From UBA1141 sp963665155 (lineage in GTDB: Bacteria; Chloroflexota; Dehalococcoidia; Lucifugimonadales; UBA3495), in the NCBI GenBank assembly GCA_963665155.2, contig CAXXFI010000001.1, forward strand, positions 620,001 through 684,000: a stretch of 64,000 nt of DNA. Direction: 5' to 3'. Of this stretch, positions 28,040 through 36,385 are shown piece after piece. The position numbers and the translations under genes were made by a program. How positions within the stretch are numbered: position 1 is the first letter of the stretch; every line of letters starts with the position of its first letter. The notes below the pieces were generated by a model. It saw nothing but the letters and a program-made list of their open reading frames with translations. It searched no databases and was not told the origin of the DNA.

Positions 28040-28441
28040 CTACCGGCTGACCGGGGGTTGGCCGAGCTTTTCCAAACATTCGGTTATCCGGGCTTTAAGC
28101 AGCACAGGGTTAAAAGGCTTGGTTAAGTAGTCGTGAGCGCCTAAATCCATGCACTTTTGCTTACCGTCGGACTCATCCAACGCTGTGGTCATGATTACCG
28201 GGATGTGGCTGAGGGCTTCGTCGGCCTTCAAATGCTCCAGAACCTGGAAACCGTTCATTTCAGGCAGCATAATGTCCAATAGCACCAAGTTAAAGGGCTC
28301 TTGGTTCAGGAACTCCAGCGCTTGCTTTCCGTCGACTGCAACCGTGACGCGGTAGCCTTGCCGCTCCAAACGGCGGCTAAGCAAATCCCGGTTCATCTCG
28401 TTGTCGTCTACCACCAGCAAAGAGTATTGGGGGCTGGCCAT
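28040..28441 (-). CDS. Single-domain response regulator (CheY-like)
   Basis: A 133-residue stand-alone receiver. The acidic pocket is in LLVVDDNEMNRDLLSRRL (about residue 10), the phospho-acceptor Asp is in FNLVLLDIMLPEMNGFQ (about residue 57), the switch Thr is in IPVIMTTALDE and the conserved Lys in HDYLTKPFNPVLLKARI. It has no output domain and so signals through partners. The start overlaps the stop of a short upstream frame (TAATG), which suggests it was once translated from a longer operon that is now cut by the IS1182 element at 28506. The pentapeptide-repeat gene follows 17 bases downstream. Confidence 0.9.
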   Translation of the reverse strand: MASPQYSLLVVDDNEMNRDLLSRRLERQGYRVTVAVDGKQALEFLNQEPFNLVLLDIMLPEMNGFQVLEHLKADEALSHIPVIMTTALDESDGKQKCMDLGAHDYLTKPFNPVLLKARITECLEKLGQPPVSR

Positions 28442-28505
28442 TAATTGGCCTCCTTTTTGACTCCGGGCTTATCAGCCCCAGGCTTACCAATAATGGGCTT
28501 GCCGC

Positions 28506-30287
28506 CTAGAAACCCGGCTGAAAAGCCCTGCTGTGACGGGATGGCGTGGAGGATAACCAGTGGACTGTAAGTCTGAGGCTAAGAGTGACCCAGTTGGCTG
28601 CGGCCAATATGAATTGGGTAGTAACGATGGGCGACCCTGGGGCTTGCTGGTCCGGTTTATCGTGAGAGGAGCCTGGAGCCGGAGATATCATCCCCATCTT
28701 GGTAGCCACCAGGGTCAGGTTGGCCACCGTGGCCGCCATGAGTAGTTGGAATCGGGTCTTGGCTCGGCCGAAGTAGCGAGATTGGCGGACCCCCAGTTGC
28801 GCCAGCCGCGCCAGGCGATGCTCGGCCGCCTGGCGCGGCCTACGGTATTCAGCAAAGCCCTCACTCCGCTGGAAGTCCCGGGCTTGTTGCAAGAGCGCCT
28901 CTTGGGGATGCAGGGCTACGGTGCGTCCCGCCCCGTACCGCGCCGCCACGCACTGGGACCGCAGGGGGCATACGCCGCAGACCGCCGGGTCGAATTGGAA
29001 ACTCCGGGCCAGGTAGGTCCGACCCAACCGGTTGGTCCGGGTGCCGAAGGTCCGCAGGGTGTGGGTAACATTACCGGCTGGGCAGGTGCAGGTTCCTGCC
29101 TCCAAGTCGATCTGGAAGTCCTCCTTGGGGAAGCAGGCCTTATTAGGGCGACCCGGCACCTTGGCTATTAGAGTCCGACCAGCATCGGCAAAGGCCTGCC
29201 GCGTCCCGCCATCCCCATAGGCCGCATCCCCGATAGTCTCCTCCACCGCTATGCCCGTGTTCTCCTCACTCTGCTCCACCAGTTCCAGGACTCCAGTGTT
29301 GTCACCGGCATTGCCGGGCAGGATGTCTACCGCGGTCACCAGTTGGGAATCGGTATCCACCACCACGGCAGCCTTATGTCCGTCGAAGCGTTTGCTGCTG
29401 CTTTTACGGCCGTGGCGCATCTCCGGGTCGTGTACCGAAGGGATGCGGTCCCGGCTTACCCCATCCTTCAGGGCTGGGCCATCCTCCTGGCGTTCCACAT
29501 CCTGCAGTAACAGTTGCCCCAGCAACTCCGCCGCTTCCACTATACCCTGGCGCTGGGGGCTCTCCTCGGGGAACTGACCCTGGACCTGACGGGCCAGCTC
29601 CAACACCAGGTCGGCATCGGCTACTATCTTCTGCAGTAAGGCTTGCCGCTCTTTCTGGTTGTCCCAGTCAATCTCTGCCTCTCCCTTCACACTGGAGCCA
29701 AAGTAGAGTTCCAGACCGTGTCTCAAGGCCCATTCCTCGGGCCGCGTCCCATCCAGGTCCGAAAGCGCCCGCACTACCTGGACTATGCCGTCGGCCAGCA
29801 AGTTGTAGGTGTCCTTGACCGCCCCTCGGCCCAGAATGTAGGTGGTGTCTACCGCCACCTTCATCCGGCGTCCTTTCAGGTATCCGGTCTGCCGGGCGAA
29901 TTGGAGGCTGCGCTGAAAGACGGCCCGCACCCGGTCGTGGAGGATCAGCTGGGCTCGAAACAGCTGCAGCGTGCTCTTGGCAAAGGGCCGGTCCTCCACC
30001 TCAATCCCCAACGCCACCTTCCACCGGATATCAAAATCCGCCCGCTGTTTGGCTTCGGCGTCGCTGACTTTGTCGTAGGCTTGCAACAACAGCGCAGTGG
30101 CCACCAGACTTGGGGGCACGCTATCCCGGCCATTGTCTGGGCAATATAGCTCGGCGAACTCTTCGTCTCGAAATAGCTGTCCCCGCAGGGAGGCCAGGAA
30201 GCCATAGAAGGAGCCCCGGCCCACATAGTCCAGGTACAGGTGATCCGCTTCCAGCAGCCCTCGTTGCGCCGACCGTACTCCCAGCAT
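28506..30287 (-). CDS. IS1182-family transposase, copy A
   Basis: A 593-residue intact transposase starting at ATG 30287 behind GGGAGG. Domains: N-terminal DUF772/InsH-like part (DEEFAELYCPDNGRDSVPPS), catalytic segments with VAVDTTYILGRGAVKDT (first Asp) and TIGDAAYGDGGTRQAF (second Asp), a Cys cluster (CTCPAGNV, then VCGVCPLRSQCV) typical of the family, and a C-terminal region with YRRPRQAAEHRLARLAQLGVRQ that carries the Glu. It cuts and pastes its own element. Copies B and C differ mainly at the second-Asp motif: A has the plain GDAAYGDGG form and is probably the ancestral type. Confidence 0.92.
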   Translation of the reverse strand: MLGVRSAQRGLLEADHLYLDYVGRGSFYGFLASLRGQLFRDEEFAELYCPDNGRDSVPPSLVATALLLQAYDKVSDAEAKQRADFDIRWKVALGIEVEDRPFAKSTLQLFRAQLILHDRVRAVFQRSLQFARQTGYLKGRRMKVAVDTTYILGRGAVKDTYNLLADGIVQVVRALSDLDGTRPEEWALRHGLELYFGSSVKGEAEIDWDNQKERQALLQKIVADADLVLELARQVQGQFPEESPQRQGIVEAAELLGQLLLQDVERQEDGPALKDGVSRDRIPSVHDPEMRHGRKSSSKRFDGHKAAVVVDTDSQLVTAVDILPGNAGDNTGVLELVEQSEENTGIAVEETIGDAAYGDGGTRQAFADAGRTLIAKVPGRPNKACFPKEDFQIDLEAGTCTCPAGNVTHTLRTFGTRTNRLGRTYLARSFQFDPAVCGVCPLRSQCVAARYGAGRTVALHPQEALLQQARDFQRSEGFAEYRRPRQAAEHRLARLAQLGVRQSRYFGRAKTRFQLLMAATVANLTLVATKMGMISPAPGSSHDKPDQQAPGSPIVTTQFILAAANWVTLSLRLTVHWLSSTPSRHSRAFQPGF

Positions 30288-30374
30288 CCTCAACCTCCCA
30301 CACCCATTTATTAAATCTCTTGCCCAGTATATCGGGACAGCCTAGGTCAGGGTACTTTTCGGCCGGAGTTCTAG
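28506..30374 (-). mobile_element. IS1182-family element, copy A (complete)
   Basis: A 1869-bp element bounded by CTAG at both ends. The imperfect terminal inverted repeats (CTAGAAACCCGGCTGAAAAG left; CTAGAACTCCGGCCGAAAAG on the reverse strand at the right) differ by small substitutions. At the right end CTAG 30371-30374 is shared with the IS701-type deletion derivative. The transposase stop codon TAG lies within the left terminal CTAG. Confidence 0.9.
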
Positions 30375-31007
30375 TATTACAACGTCAGTTCAGGGAGGGA
30401 TGTGGGACCGGTAGCCCTGCCTATCCTCCGGCACACCCGCCGCCTCACACCGGTCTTTGTCCGAGGTCCAACTCTCGGGCAGATACAGCCCCTTGTCCAC
30501 CAATGCCCGTCCCAACGGGCTGACATAGGCCAGGAACATCCCCGCCTGGCAGTTGGCCACCTTCCCCAGCCTCCCGCAGTACTGCCGGGCCACTCCCACC
30601 GACTTCCTCCCCTGCTTGGGAAAGTCGCTGCCGTCCAGCACCCACACCCCTTCCGGATGCTCCAGCCGGGTTCCCAGGTACTCCTGCAGCCGTCCTATAA
30701 TCACCTCATCGTCCCAGGGAGAATCGGTGAGAAACCGCTGCATCCCTCGGGCTGACCCCGGAACCGTCTCCGACAGGTTCTCAGCGTTGCGCCGCTCCCC
30801 AGACTGTACCAGCAGGGCCTGGAGATAATGACCGCTGTGCTCCCGCGTCTCCCGGCGGCCAAACAGCGGCGCGAAGTAAGCGTGAAAATCCCGAAATGAC
30901 CCGTACACCTGCTCGAAAGCTGCCGCATCCACATCCCCACCTCACCTGCCTATTCCCTCTCCAGCTACACAGTCATCCTATCAAACTAACTGACGTTGTA
31001 ATACTAG
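30371..31007 (-). mobile_element. IS701-type internal-deletion derivative
   Basis: A 637-bp element with the same 20-bp inverted repeats as 5121-6586 (CTAGTATTACAACGTCAGTT at both ends). After the first 35 bases the sequence jumps to the bases equivalent to 5986 onward in the full copy, deleting about 830 bp that include most of the transposase C-terminal half. It is non-autonomous but has intact ends. Confidence 0.9.
30390..30932 (-). pseudogene. IS701-family transposase, N-terminal half only
   Basis: About 180 codons identical in reading to the first part of the full-length IS701 transposase (MDAAAFEQVYGSF to EDRQGYRS), then a stop after the deletion joint (HIPP). It keeps VWVLDGSDFPKQG (first Asp) but lacks the second Asp and the C-terminal motif. 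It might bind ends and act as a repressor; no activity is expected. Confidence 0.85.
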
Positions 31008-31372
31008 GGCTTGGCCAACTGCACTTCTATCTTCTCCAGCAACCGTGAAAACTCTACCGGCTTGGTATCGTAATCGTCGCAGCCAGCTTCCATCGCTTTT
31101 TCCCGGTCGCCAGCCATGGCGTGGGCCGTGAGAGCGATTATCGGTATGGCCTGAGTGGCATCGGCTGCTTTCAAGCGCCGGATAGCCTCCCAGCCGTCCA
31201 GAATCGGCAAATCCATGTCCATTAAAACCAAGTCCGGATGATCAGTTTGCACTCTGGAGATGCATTCCTCGCCGTCGGCGGAAGCTATCACGTCGTATCC
31301 TCTGCGCTCCAGGCGGCGGGTTAACATATCTCGGTTCATTTCATTGTCTTCAACCACCAAAATTTTAGCCAT
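31004..31372 (-). CDS. Single-domain response regulator (receiver)
   Basis: A 122-residue receiver domain from ATG 31372 (MAKILVVEDNEMNRDML) with the phospho-acceptor Asp in HPDLVLMDMDLPILDGWE, the switch Thr in IIALTAHAMAGDRE, and Lys in YDTKPVEFSRLLEKIE. The stop codon TAG is part of the CTAG at 31004-31007, which is also the terminus of the IS701 derivative, so the insertion sits exactly on the gene's end. Two-component signalling; it lies downstream of a truncated kinase with two receivers (31460), probably one former operon. Confidence 0.88.
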   Translation of the reverse strand: MAKILVVEDNEMNRDMLTRRLERRGYDVIASADGEECISRVQTDHPDLVLMDMDLPILDGWEAIRRLKAADATQAIPIIALTAHAMAGDREKAMEAGCDDYDTKPVEFSRLLEKIEVQLAKP

Positions 31373-31459
31373 TGACCATCTCCATCTTTTTATGAAACGG
31401 TTGCCAAAACAGGTTCTCTGAAGGCGATATCCCATTCCATTTGCGGCAATCGGTGTCCG

Positions 31460-32344
31460 TTAATCTTCCGCCACAAGTGTGGTTACCAGGTTCCGTACCT
31501 CTGCCATGAGGGATTCTCGCGTGTATGCGCCTTTTTGGACCACCTTCTCAACGAAGCCGTTAAGCCTTTGCCGGTCTTCAGGAGTTAATTTCTTGGCTGT
31601 GACGACCACCACCGGGACGTCGCTCCATTCCTGGTGGCCGCGCATCTCTTCAATGAACTCCAAGCCGTCCATCTCCGGCATCATCAAATCCAAGAGTATC
31701 AAGCCGGGTTGATTCTCTGCCATACGGTCCAAGGCGACGCGGCCATTCTCCGCTTCGGTCACGGCCCAACCTTCCCGCTCCAACATCCGCCGGAGTATAT
31801 CCCGGGTCGTTCGGTCGTCGTCCACCACCAAAACCGGGCGAGTTTGCGGTTCTTTCCGGTATTTATTCAGCACCGAAATTAGCCGATCCCGTTCAATGGG
31901 CTTGGTCAAGTATTCGGCGGCGCCCAGAGCATAGCCCATGTTCTTTTGGTCGACGATAGTAACCATAATGACCGGAATATCAGCCAACTCCAGCTCGGCT
32001 TTAAGGGCCGATAACACCGCCCAACCGTCCATGCCGGGCATCATTACGTCCAGCGTGATGATTTGAGGACGCAGTTCCCGCGCCAGACGCAGGCCTTCCT
32101 GCCCGCCCATGGAATGGACCAAGCGGAAGCCTTGGCCGGACAGTGATCGCTGGATCAGGTCGTGGACGTTGGCATCGTCATCCACCACCAAAATTATGTC
32201 GCCGCCGGAGTCTTCATCTGGGACCGGTTGTTCGGGGGTGTCTTCGCTTGGCTCTTCGGGGATAACGGCAACGGCGGGCAAGCGGATGGTAAAAGTGGAG
32301 CCAATTCCTTCCTTACTATCCACTAATACATCACCGCCCATCAT
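31460..32344 (-). pseudogene. C-terminal part of hybrid histidine kinase with two receiver domains
   Basis: A 294-residue frame. It opens with the last strand of an HATPase domain (MMGGDVLVDSKEGIGSTFTIRL), then two receivers: the first with ILVVDDDANVHDLI and Asp in ITLDVMMPGMDGWAV, the second with VLVVDDDRTTRDIL and Asp in LLDLMMPEMDGLEF. It ends KGAYTRESLMAEVRN. The kinase H-box and the rest of the ATPase are gone: just upstream, at about 32344, the sequence becomes the end of a surface-protein gene. The reading continues for a few codons as CQMMGGD, so the cut is within the ATPase G2-to-end region. The two MM codons could serve as an accidental start, giving a free double receiver. Confidence 0.85.
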
Positions 32345-34070
32345 TTGGCAGTAACAACGATGGTGATTGTGGCGGCTTGGTTGGGGCCAATGGTGGTGCC
32401 CGTGGACCCGGTCACAGTGTTGTTTTTGATGTTGGTCAGTTCCAGAGTGACGGTGGCCCCTTCTACCACTTCACTTCCCCCGGAGCGGGTAATGGTGACG
32501 ATTTGCCCTGCGATGCCCACGGAAGATGGCCCGCTGAAGCTAGTGCCGTCCCCTCCGATGGCAGTGGCACCACCGCTGCTGATGACGAACGTGGAAGGGA
32601 AAGTAACCACAATTTTGCCATCGACGGGCAGGGGATTGGTCACCACAAATGTAACGTCCACGTCTCCCACGGTTCCAGCGGCCAGGGACTCGGGCTGCAC
32701 ATTCGCGGATGTCAAGGCTGACTGAGCGACCGTTGTGCTCGCACCGTCGGTGGCGGCAGAGGTCACGGCGCCAAAGCCCATGATGGCCGTGTTGCTGATG
32801 GTTGCGCCATCGCCAACACCACTCTTGATGACTACCTGCAGCGTGTCGTTTACTGCGTTGGCCGTGGAGGCGGCCACTGCCGATGTTAGCACCCAACGAA
32901 CGTCGGTGACGGTACTGGGTATAGCGGGCTCCGAATCCACCCACGTCGTTTCATTGTCGCTGGTCCACTGGACGTTAAACCCGGCTGCGGTTGTTAGGCT
33001 CCCCGTGACATAGGTGGTGACGGATGGGATGGCTGCCGCGACGGTTATGCCGTTTCCGCTGGCCGGATCTCCCAAGGTCTGGGTGCCAACGTTGCCTATG
33101 GTCATGGTGTAGGTCAGGACGTCCAAGGCGTTAACGTTGCTGGTCGGGCTTACCGCCAAGCAATGGTCCCTTGGAATGCGTTGTCGCTCACAGTGGTAGA
33201 CGTGGTAAGGTCGCCTGTGTTCTTCCTTGTATTGCCGGATGCGGCTTGTTGATAGGGTGTAATAGCAGTATTGCCTTCGGCTATTCCTTGGAACGTATAT
33301 ACAACTGTGCCAGTGGGTGAATCGCCGCCGAGCCCTGTAAAGTAGAGCTTGTCGGCGGTCTGAGCCACTGCGTCGAGGGTGACTTGAGCAGAGACCAGTC
33401 GGAGAATCGATGCGTCGAACGAAGCGTTGGACACCGGCTGTGACCAAGCGTCGCCGAAGGTGTTGCCGATCTGCCCATATTCAAATCCCACGGTAACAGT
33501 GATAACCTGACCAACGCTGATGGTGCCACCACCGGATGCGGTTACGCTAGTAATCTTGTTGGAGCTCGCGGAGATCTGTTCCGTCGAAGTCAGGGTGCTC
33601 GTCGCGGTTACTTCGGACGCTACGTTGCTGGCGTTTGCTCTAACCGTATAGGAACCAGCCGTCGCGTCAGTCCTTGAGTAACTAACAAACCAGAAAAATG
33701 CCTGGTCTGACCCGGCAGCTAACGAAGGAATCGTGTACGTCGCGGTCTGTCCCGTTTGGAGGGCCAGGCTGTTGGTGAGGGTATCAAGCGTCACTGTGAC
33801 GTTAACCGCAGTCTCGCCACCGGTGTTGCTAACCTTCCCCCAGAGGGTGGCTACAAACGGCTCAGCATTTGCGGGATCGTTTTTATCTATTGTAGCCTGA
33901 GGGCTGTTTAAGGAGATGTCGACTGTAATGGTTGTCGCTGCCGTGGCCGTTCCACCGAAACCAAAGAGGATATACGCGAGCAGCAGCGAAACCGCGACAG
34001 CCCCGGCGATAACTAACCCGGCAGTTAATCGTCCGAGGTGGACCAATGGCATGTGCGGCCGGAGCCTCAT
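32341..34070 (-). pseudogene. Secreted surface protein with DUF11-like repeats, one frameshift
   Basis: Starts at ATG 34070. The N-terminal membrane segment or signal peptide (LTAGLVIAGAVAVSLLLAYILFGF, about residues 14-37) is followed by long stretches rich in Thr, Val, Ala and Ser: beta-sandwich repeats of the DUF11/conserved-repeat type (VVYTFQGIAEGNTAITPY, LTYTMTIGNVGTQTLGDP, VTFVVTNPLPVDGKIVV) and no catalytic motif. The frame is lost near 33165 (after FQGTIAWR) and continues in another frame from LAVSPTSNVNALDVL to the stop at 32341. Repaired length is about 576 residues. It is likely an extracellular or cell-envelope protein. Its stop lies on the joint with the truncated kinase. Confidence 0.75.
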
Positions 34071-34099
34071 TGCCGGTTCTTGCCTATGCGGGTCTTGCC

Positions 34100-34580
34100 A
34101 ATAATTATGGAGGAGAAAATATGCATGTCCGTTCCCAATTGATCATTTGAAAAAGGCGCCTGCAAATGCGGCGCCAGCGAGAACATCAACCTAACGTCGT
34201 TTTCTGGACTATCTCTTGCTCAACCCGCTGGCTGCAGGTGTCTGCGTTCCGCCGATGGTTCTTAAATCGTCGCGGTGGAAAGCGCGCCTTCCGTGCCCAC
34301 AGACAAAACCGGCACTTTTCCCGACAGTTTTCAATAGACCGCTGTCGGTGAAGCCCACTACTCTTATTGCCACCCCGGTGCTTAGTGATAGTTAGTAAAA
34401 ATCACTGTGAGGGGTTTCTATTCCACTACCGGACCGTGCCATGGCTCAAGGAGTTGAGTGGTTACTGGCTACGATTTATCATGCGCTGGCCCACTCGCTA
34501 CCACCTTACCGATGGCTTGGGTAGCCGGGCTGCCTAGCAGATCACTCGTGGCAAACGCTCCTAAGAGTACCGTCAGATAT
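34100..34580. other. Non-coding or decayed stretch
   Basis: About 480 bases between the surface-protein start and an IS4-like relict. It contains a GAGGAGAAAAT ribosome-site-like motif at 34110 with no long frame after it, and a GGCGCC-flanked hairpin near 34155. No family can be recognised; probably debris of an element inserted here. Confidence 0.4.
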
Positions 34581-34589
34581 GGGATTTGC

Positions 34590-34910
34590 ACCGGTGCAAA
34601 TCCCGCAAGACCGGCATCATAGGCGTAGCAGTGCGCAATCCCCAGGTGGACGCGGAACTATGCCTGGTGGTCTCCCGGCCTGGCAAAGGACGAAGGCTCT
34701 GGTACCTGCTGACCAATGACCACATCGCTTGCCCCGATGACGCGTGGTGTTGGACTACGCCCGGCGCTGGCAGGTGGAGATGTTCTACCGGGCTTGCAAG
34801 ACGGACCTGACTATGGAAAGCCCTCGGATCTAGTATTGGGAAACCCGCCTCAAACTCTTGCTCATGGTCAGTTTGGTCTACGTCTTTCTTCTCTCTTTAC
34901 TCATCGAGGA
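34590..34910 (+). pseudogene. IS4-type transposase relict
   Basis: Frame fragments read GIIGVAVRNPQVDAELCLVV, RLWYLLTNDHI, YARRWQVEMFYRACKTDLTME and WETRLKLLLMVSLVYVFLLSLL. The RRWQVEMFYR-x-x-K segment is the Y-x-x-x-E-type motif of IS4-related transposases. Stops and shifts (near 34730 and 34830) break it. It is only about 100 codons from the C-terminal half; nothing remains of the rest. Confidence 0.65.
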
Positions 34911-35113
34911 GTCTCGATCTTTGGTCCAAGACCTGCTCGTGCCTGGTGCCGCAGAACAGGAAGGCGGTATCGCAGCTTCGCGGTACCGCTCTCTCGTATT
35001 CGTGCTGCCCTTAGTTCTCTCTGGCTGACTTATCCTCCAACTTTCTCCACCAGCCAGGAAACTCCGGGATGACTCATGTTTGCTAGGTAGTTTCTAGTAC
35101 TTTGGTATGACTA

Positions 35114-35970
35114 AACTGATCCCAAGGTGAAAACTACATAAAGCTAAATCGGCAGGGGAGTTGCGTTAGTCTGTAAAGGAAGTCGGGTGGCGGTGTGTTG
35201 GGTATAGGGATATAAGGCGACTCCTCGAACGGTGGCGACTGAGTGTAGGCGACGTACGAGAGCGGATGTATCGAGCGGTGACAGCCCGGGAGCGGGAACG
35301 ATGGCATGGGTTCTGGCTCTTGGCCCAAGGTTGGACCGCATTGGTGGTATCCGAGGCGTTAGAACGGGAGCCCCACACGATCGGCACATTGGTCGCTGCC
35401 TTCAGCGACAACGGTCCCACAGCCCTTGCCTTCCAGCAGCCGGGTGGTTCCCCCTCGCCCTCGACGGGAGCCAGCAAGCCCAACTGAAGGCAGCGATACA
35501 GGCTCTGCCCGAAAAGGCGGGAGGCCTTCGTGACGGTGTATGCCGCACTCCTCGTAGAAGCGCGACAACGAAGCGCGACAACGAAGCGCGACAACGAAGC
35601 GCGACAACGAAGCGCGACAACGAAGCGCGACAACGAAGCGCGACAACGAAGCGCGACAACGAAGCGCGTGGGGGCGGAAATCTTCTTCGCCGACGAGGCC
35701 CATTTCCGGGCGGATGCGGACCTCAGGGGGAAATGGGTACTCAAAGGAGAGCCGGCGCTGGTAGATTCGACCAGCCCCCGGTGGGGTGAAAAAGCGAGTT
35801 ATGATGCGGCGGTGTGCCTGGAAACCGGCGAGGTGGAGACTATGGAACTGCAGGGGTACAGTAACGCCGAAACTTCCACCGCCTTGCAAGCGCGGGCAGA
35901 GGAACTCCTCAGGGGTGCTCAAGCCAGTTTTTATTTTGCTATCCATGTAGATCCCACTTTGGCATTAGTT
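35114..35970 (+). mobile_element. IS630-type element with TA flanks, copy 2 (internally deleted)
   Basis: An 857-bp copy in the opposite orientation to 9671-10879, with the same imperfect ends and TA on both sides (35112-35113 and 35971-35972). Relative to copy 1 it lacks about 320 bp: the reading goes from GYSNAETS straight to TALQARAEELL, so the second Asp and Glu of the DDE triad are missing. The joint has a short CCGCCTT homology. The transposase start part (RERMYRAVTARERERWHGF) is present, the 13-bp array is at 35565. Non-functional, non-autonomous. Both copies also share the missing linker between LPEKAG and EAFVTVYAAL. Confidence 0.85.
35565..35668. repeat. 13-bp tandem array, 8 copies, inside transposase frame
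   Basis: Eight clean copies of GCGACAACGAAGC inserted between VEA and RVGAEIFF of the IS630-type transposase. The 13-bp period is not a multiple of three, so three units encode one 13-residue repeat (ARQRSATTKRDNE), and the flanking frames still match: TVYAALLVEA and VGAEIFFADEAHF are read in one frame through the array. The corresponding array in copy 1 is scrambled. Confidence 0.9.
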
Positions 35971-36385
35971 TAGAGTTTGATTATGCCCTGAGACATTGCC
36001 TTTGTTACTGCCTCGGTGCGGTGGTTGACCTCCAATTTCTGGAAAATCTTGGCCACGTGGGTTTTCACAGTGCTCTCGGTAATCATCAATGCGGAGGCGA
36101 TTTGCTTGTTCGCCGAGCCCTTCGCCATGAGTTGCAACACCTCCACTTCCCGATCAGAGAGTGTTGAATTATCCGGACCCTGGGCGGCCCGATGGGAAAG
36201 CTCGGTCAACCGGTCCAATACGCGGGAAACCACGCCAGGTTCAATCAAGGAGTCGCCGTGGTTGACCGTGCGGACCGCCTTGAACAAGTCCTCCCTTGAA
36301 GCGTCCTTGAGTAGATACCCTTTCGCACCGGCTTCTATGGCGTCGAAAATGTACTCGTCCGAGTCGTAGATCTCTTGCGCTGGCT
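35970..36385 (-). pseudogene. LuxR/NarL-type response regulator, N-terminus missing
   Basis: C-terminal two thirds of a NarL-type regulator. The receiver end reads DAIEAGAKGYLLKDASREDLFKAVRTV (Lys of the receiver in YLLKD), then a LuxR helix-turn-helix, TLSDREVEVLQLMAKGSANKQIASAL with VKTHVAKIFQKLEV, to a TAA at about 35970. The first part (with the phospho-acceptor Asp) is absent: the sequence before EIYDSDEY becomes the PAS domain of the 36.4-37.9 kb kinase. The stop region abuts the TA flank of the IS630 copy. DNA-binding activity without phosphorylation control is possible in principle, but no start codon or ribosome site is obvious. Confidence 0.8.

Noticed and set aside
29643..30149. 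Long opposite-strand frames inside the IS1182 copies
   Set aside because: They repeat in all three copies because the transposase gene is GC-rich; they are shadows without start signals.
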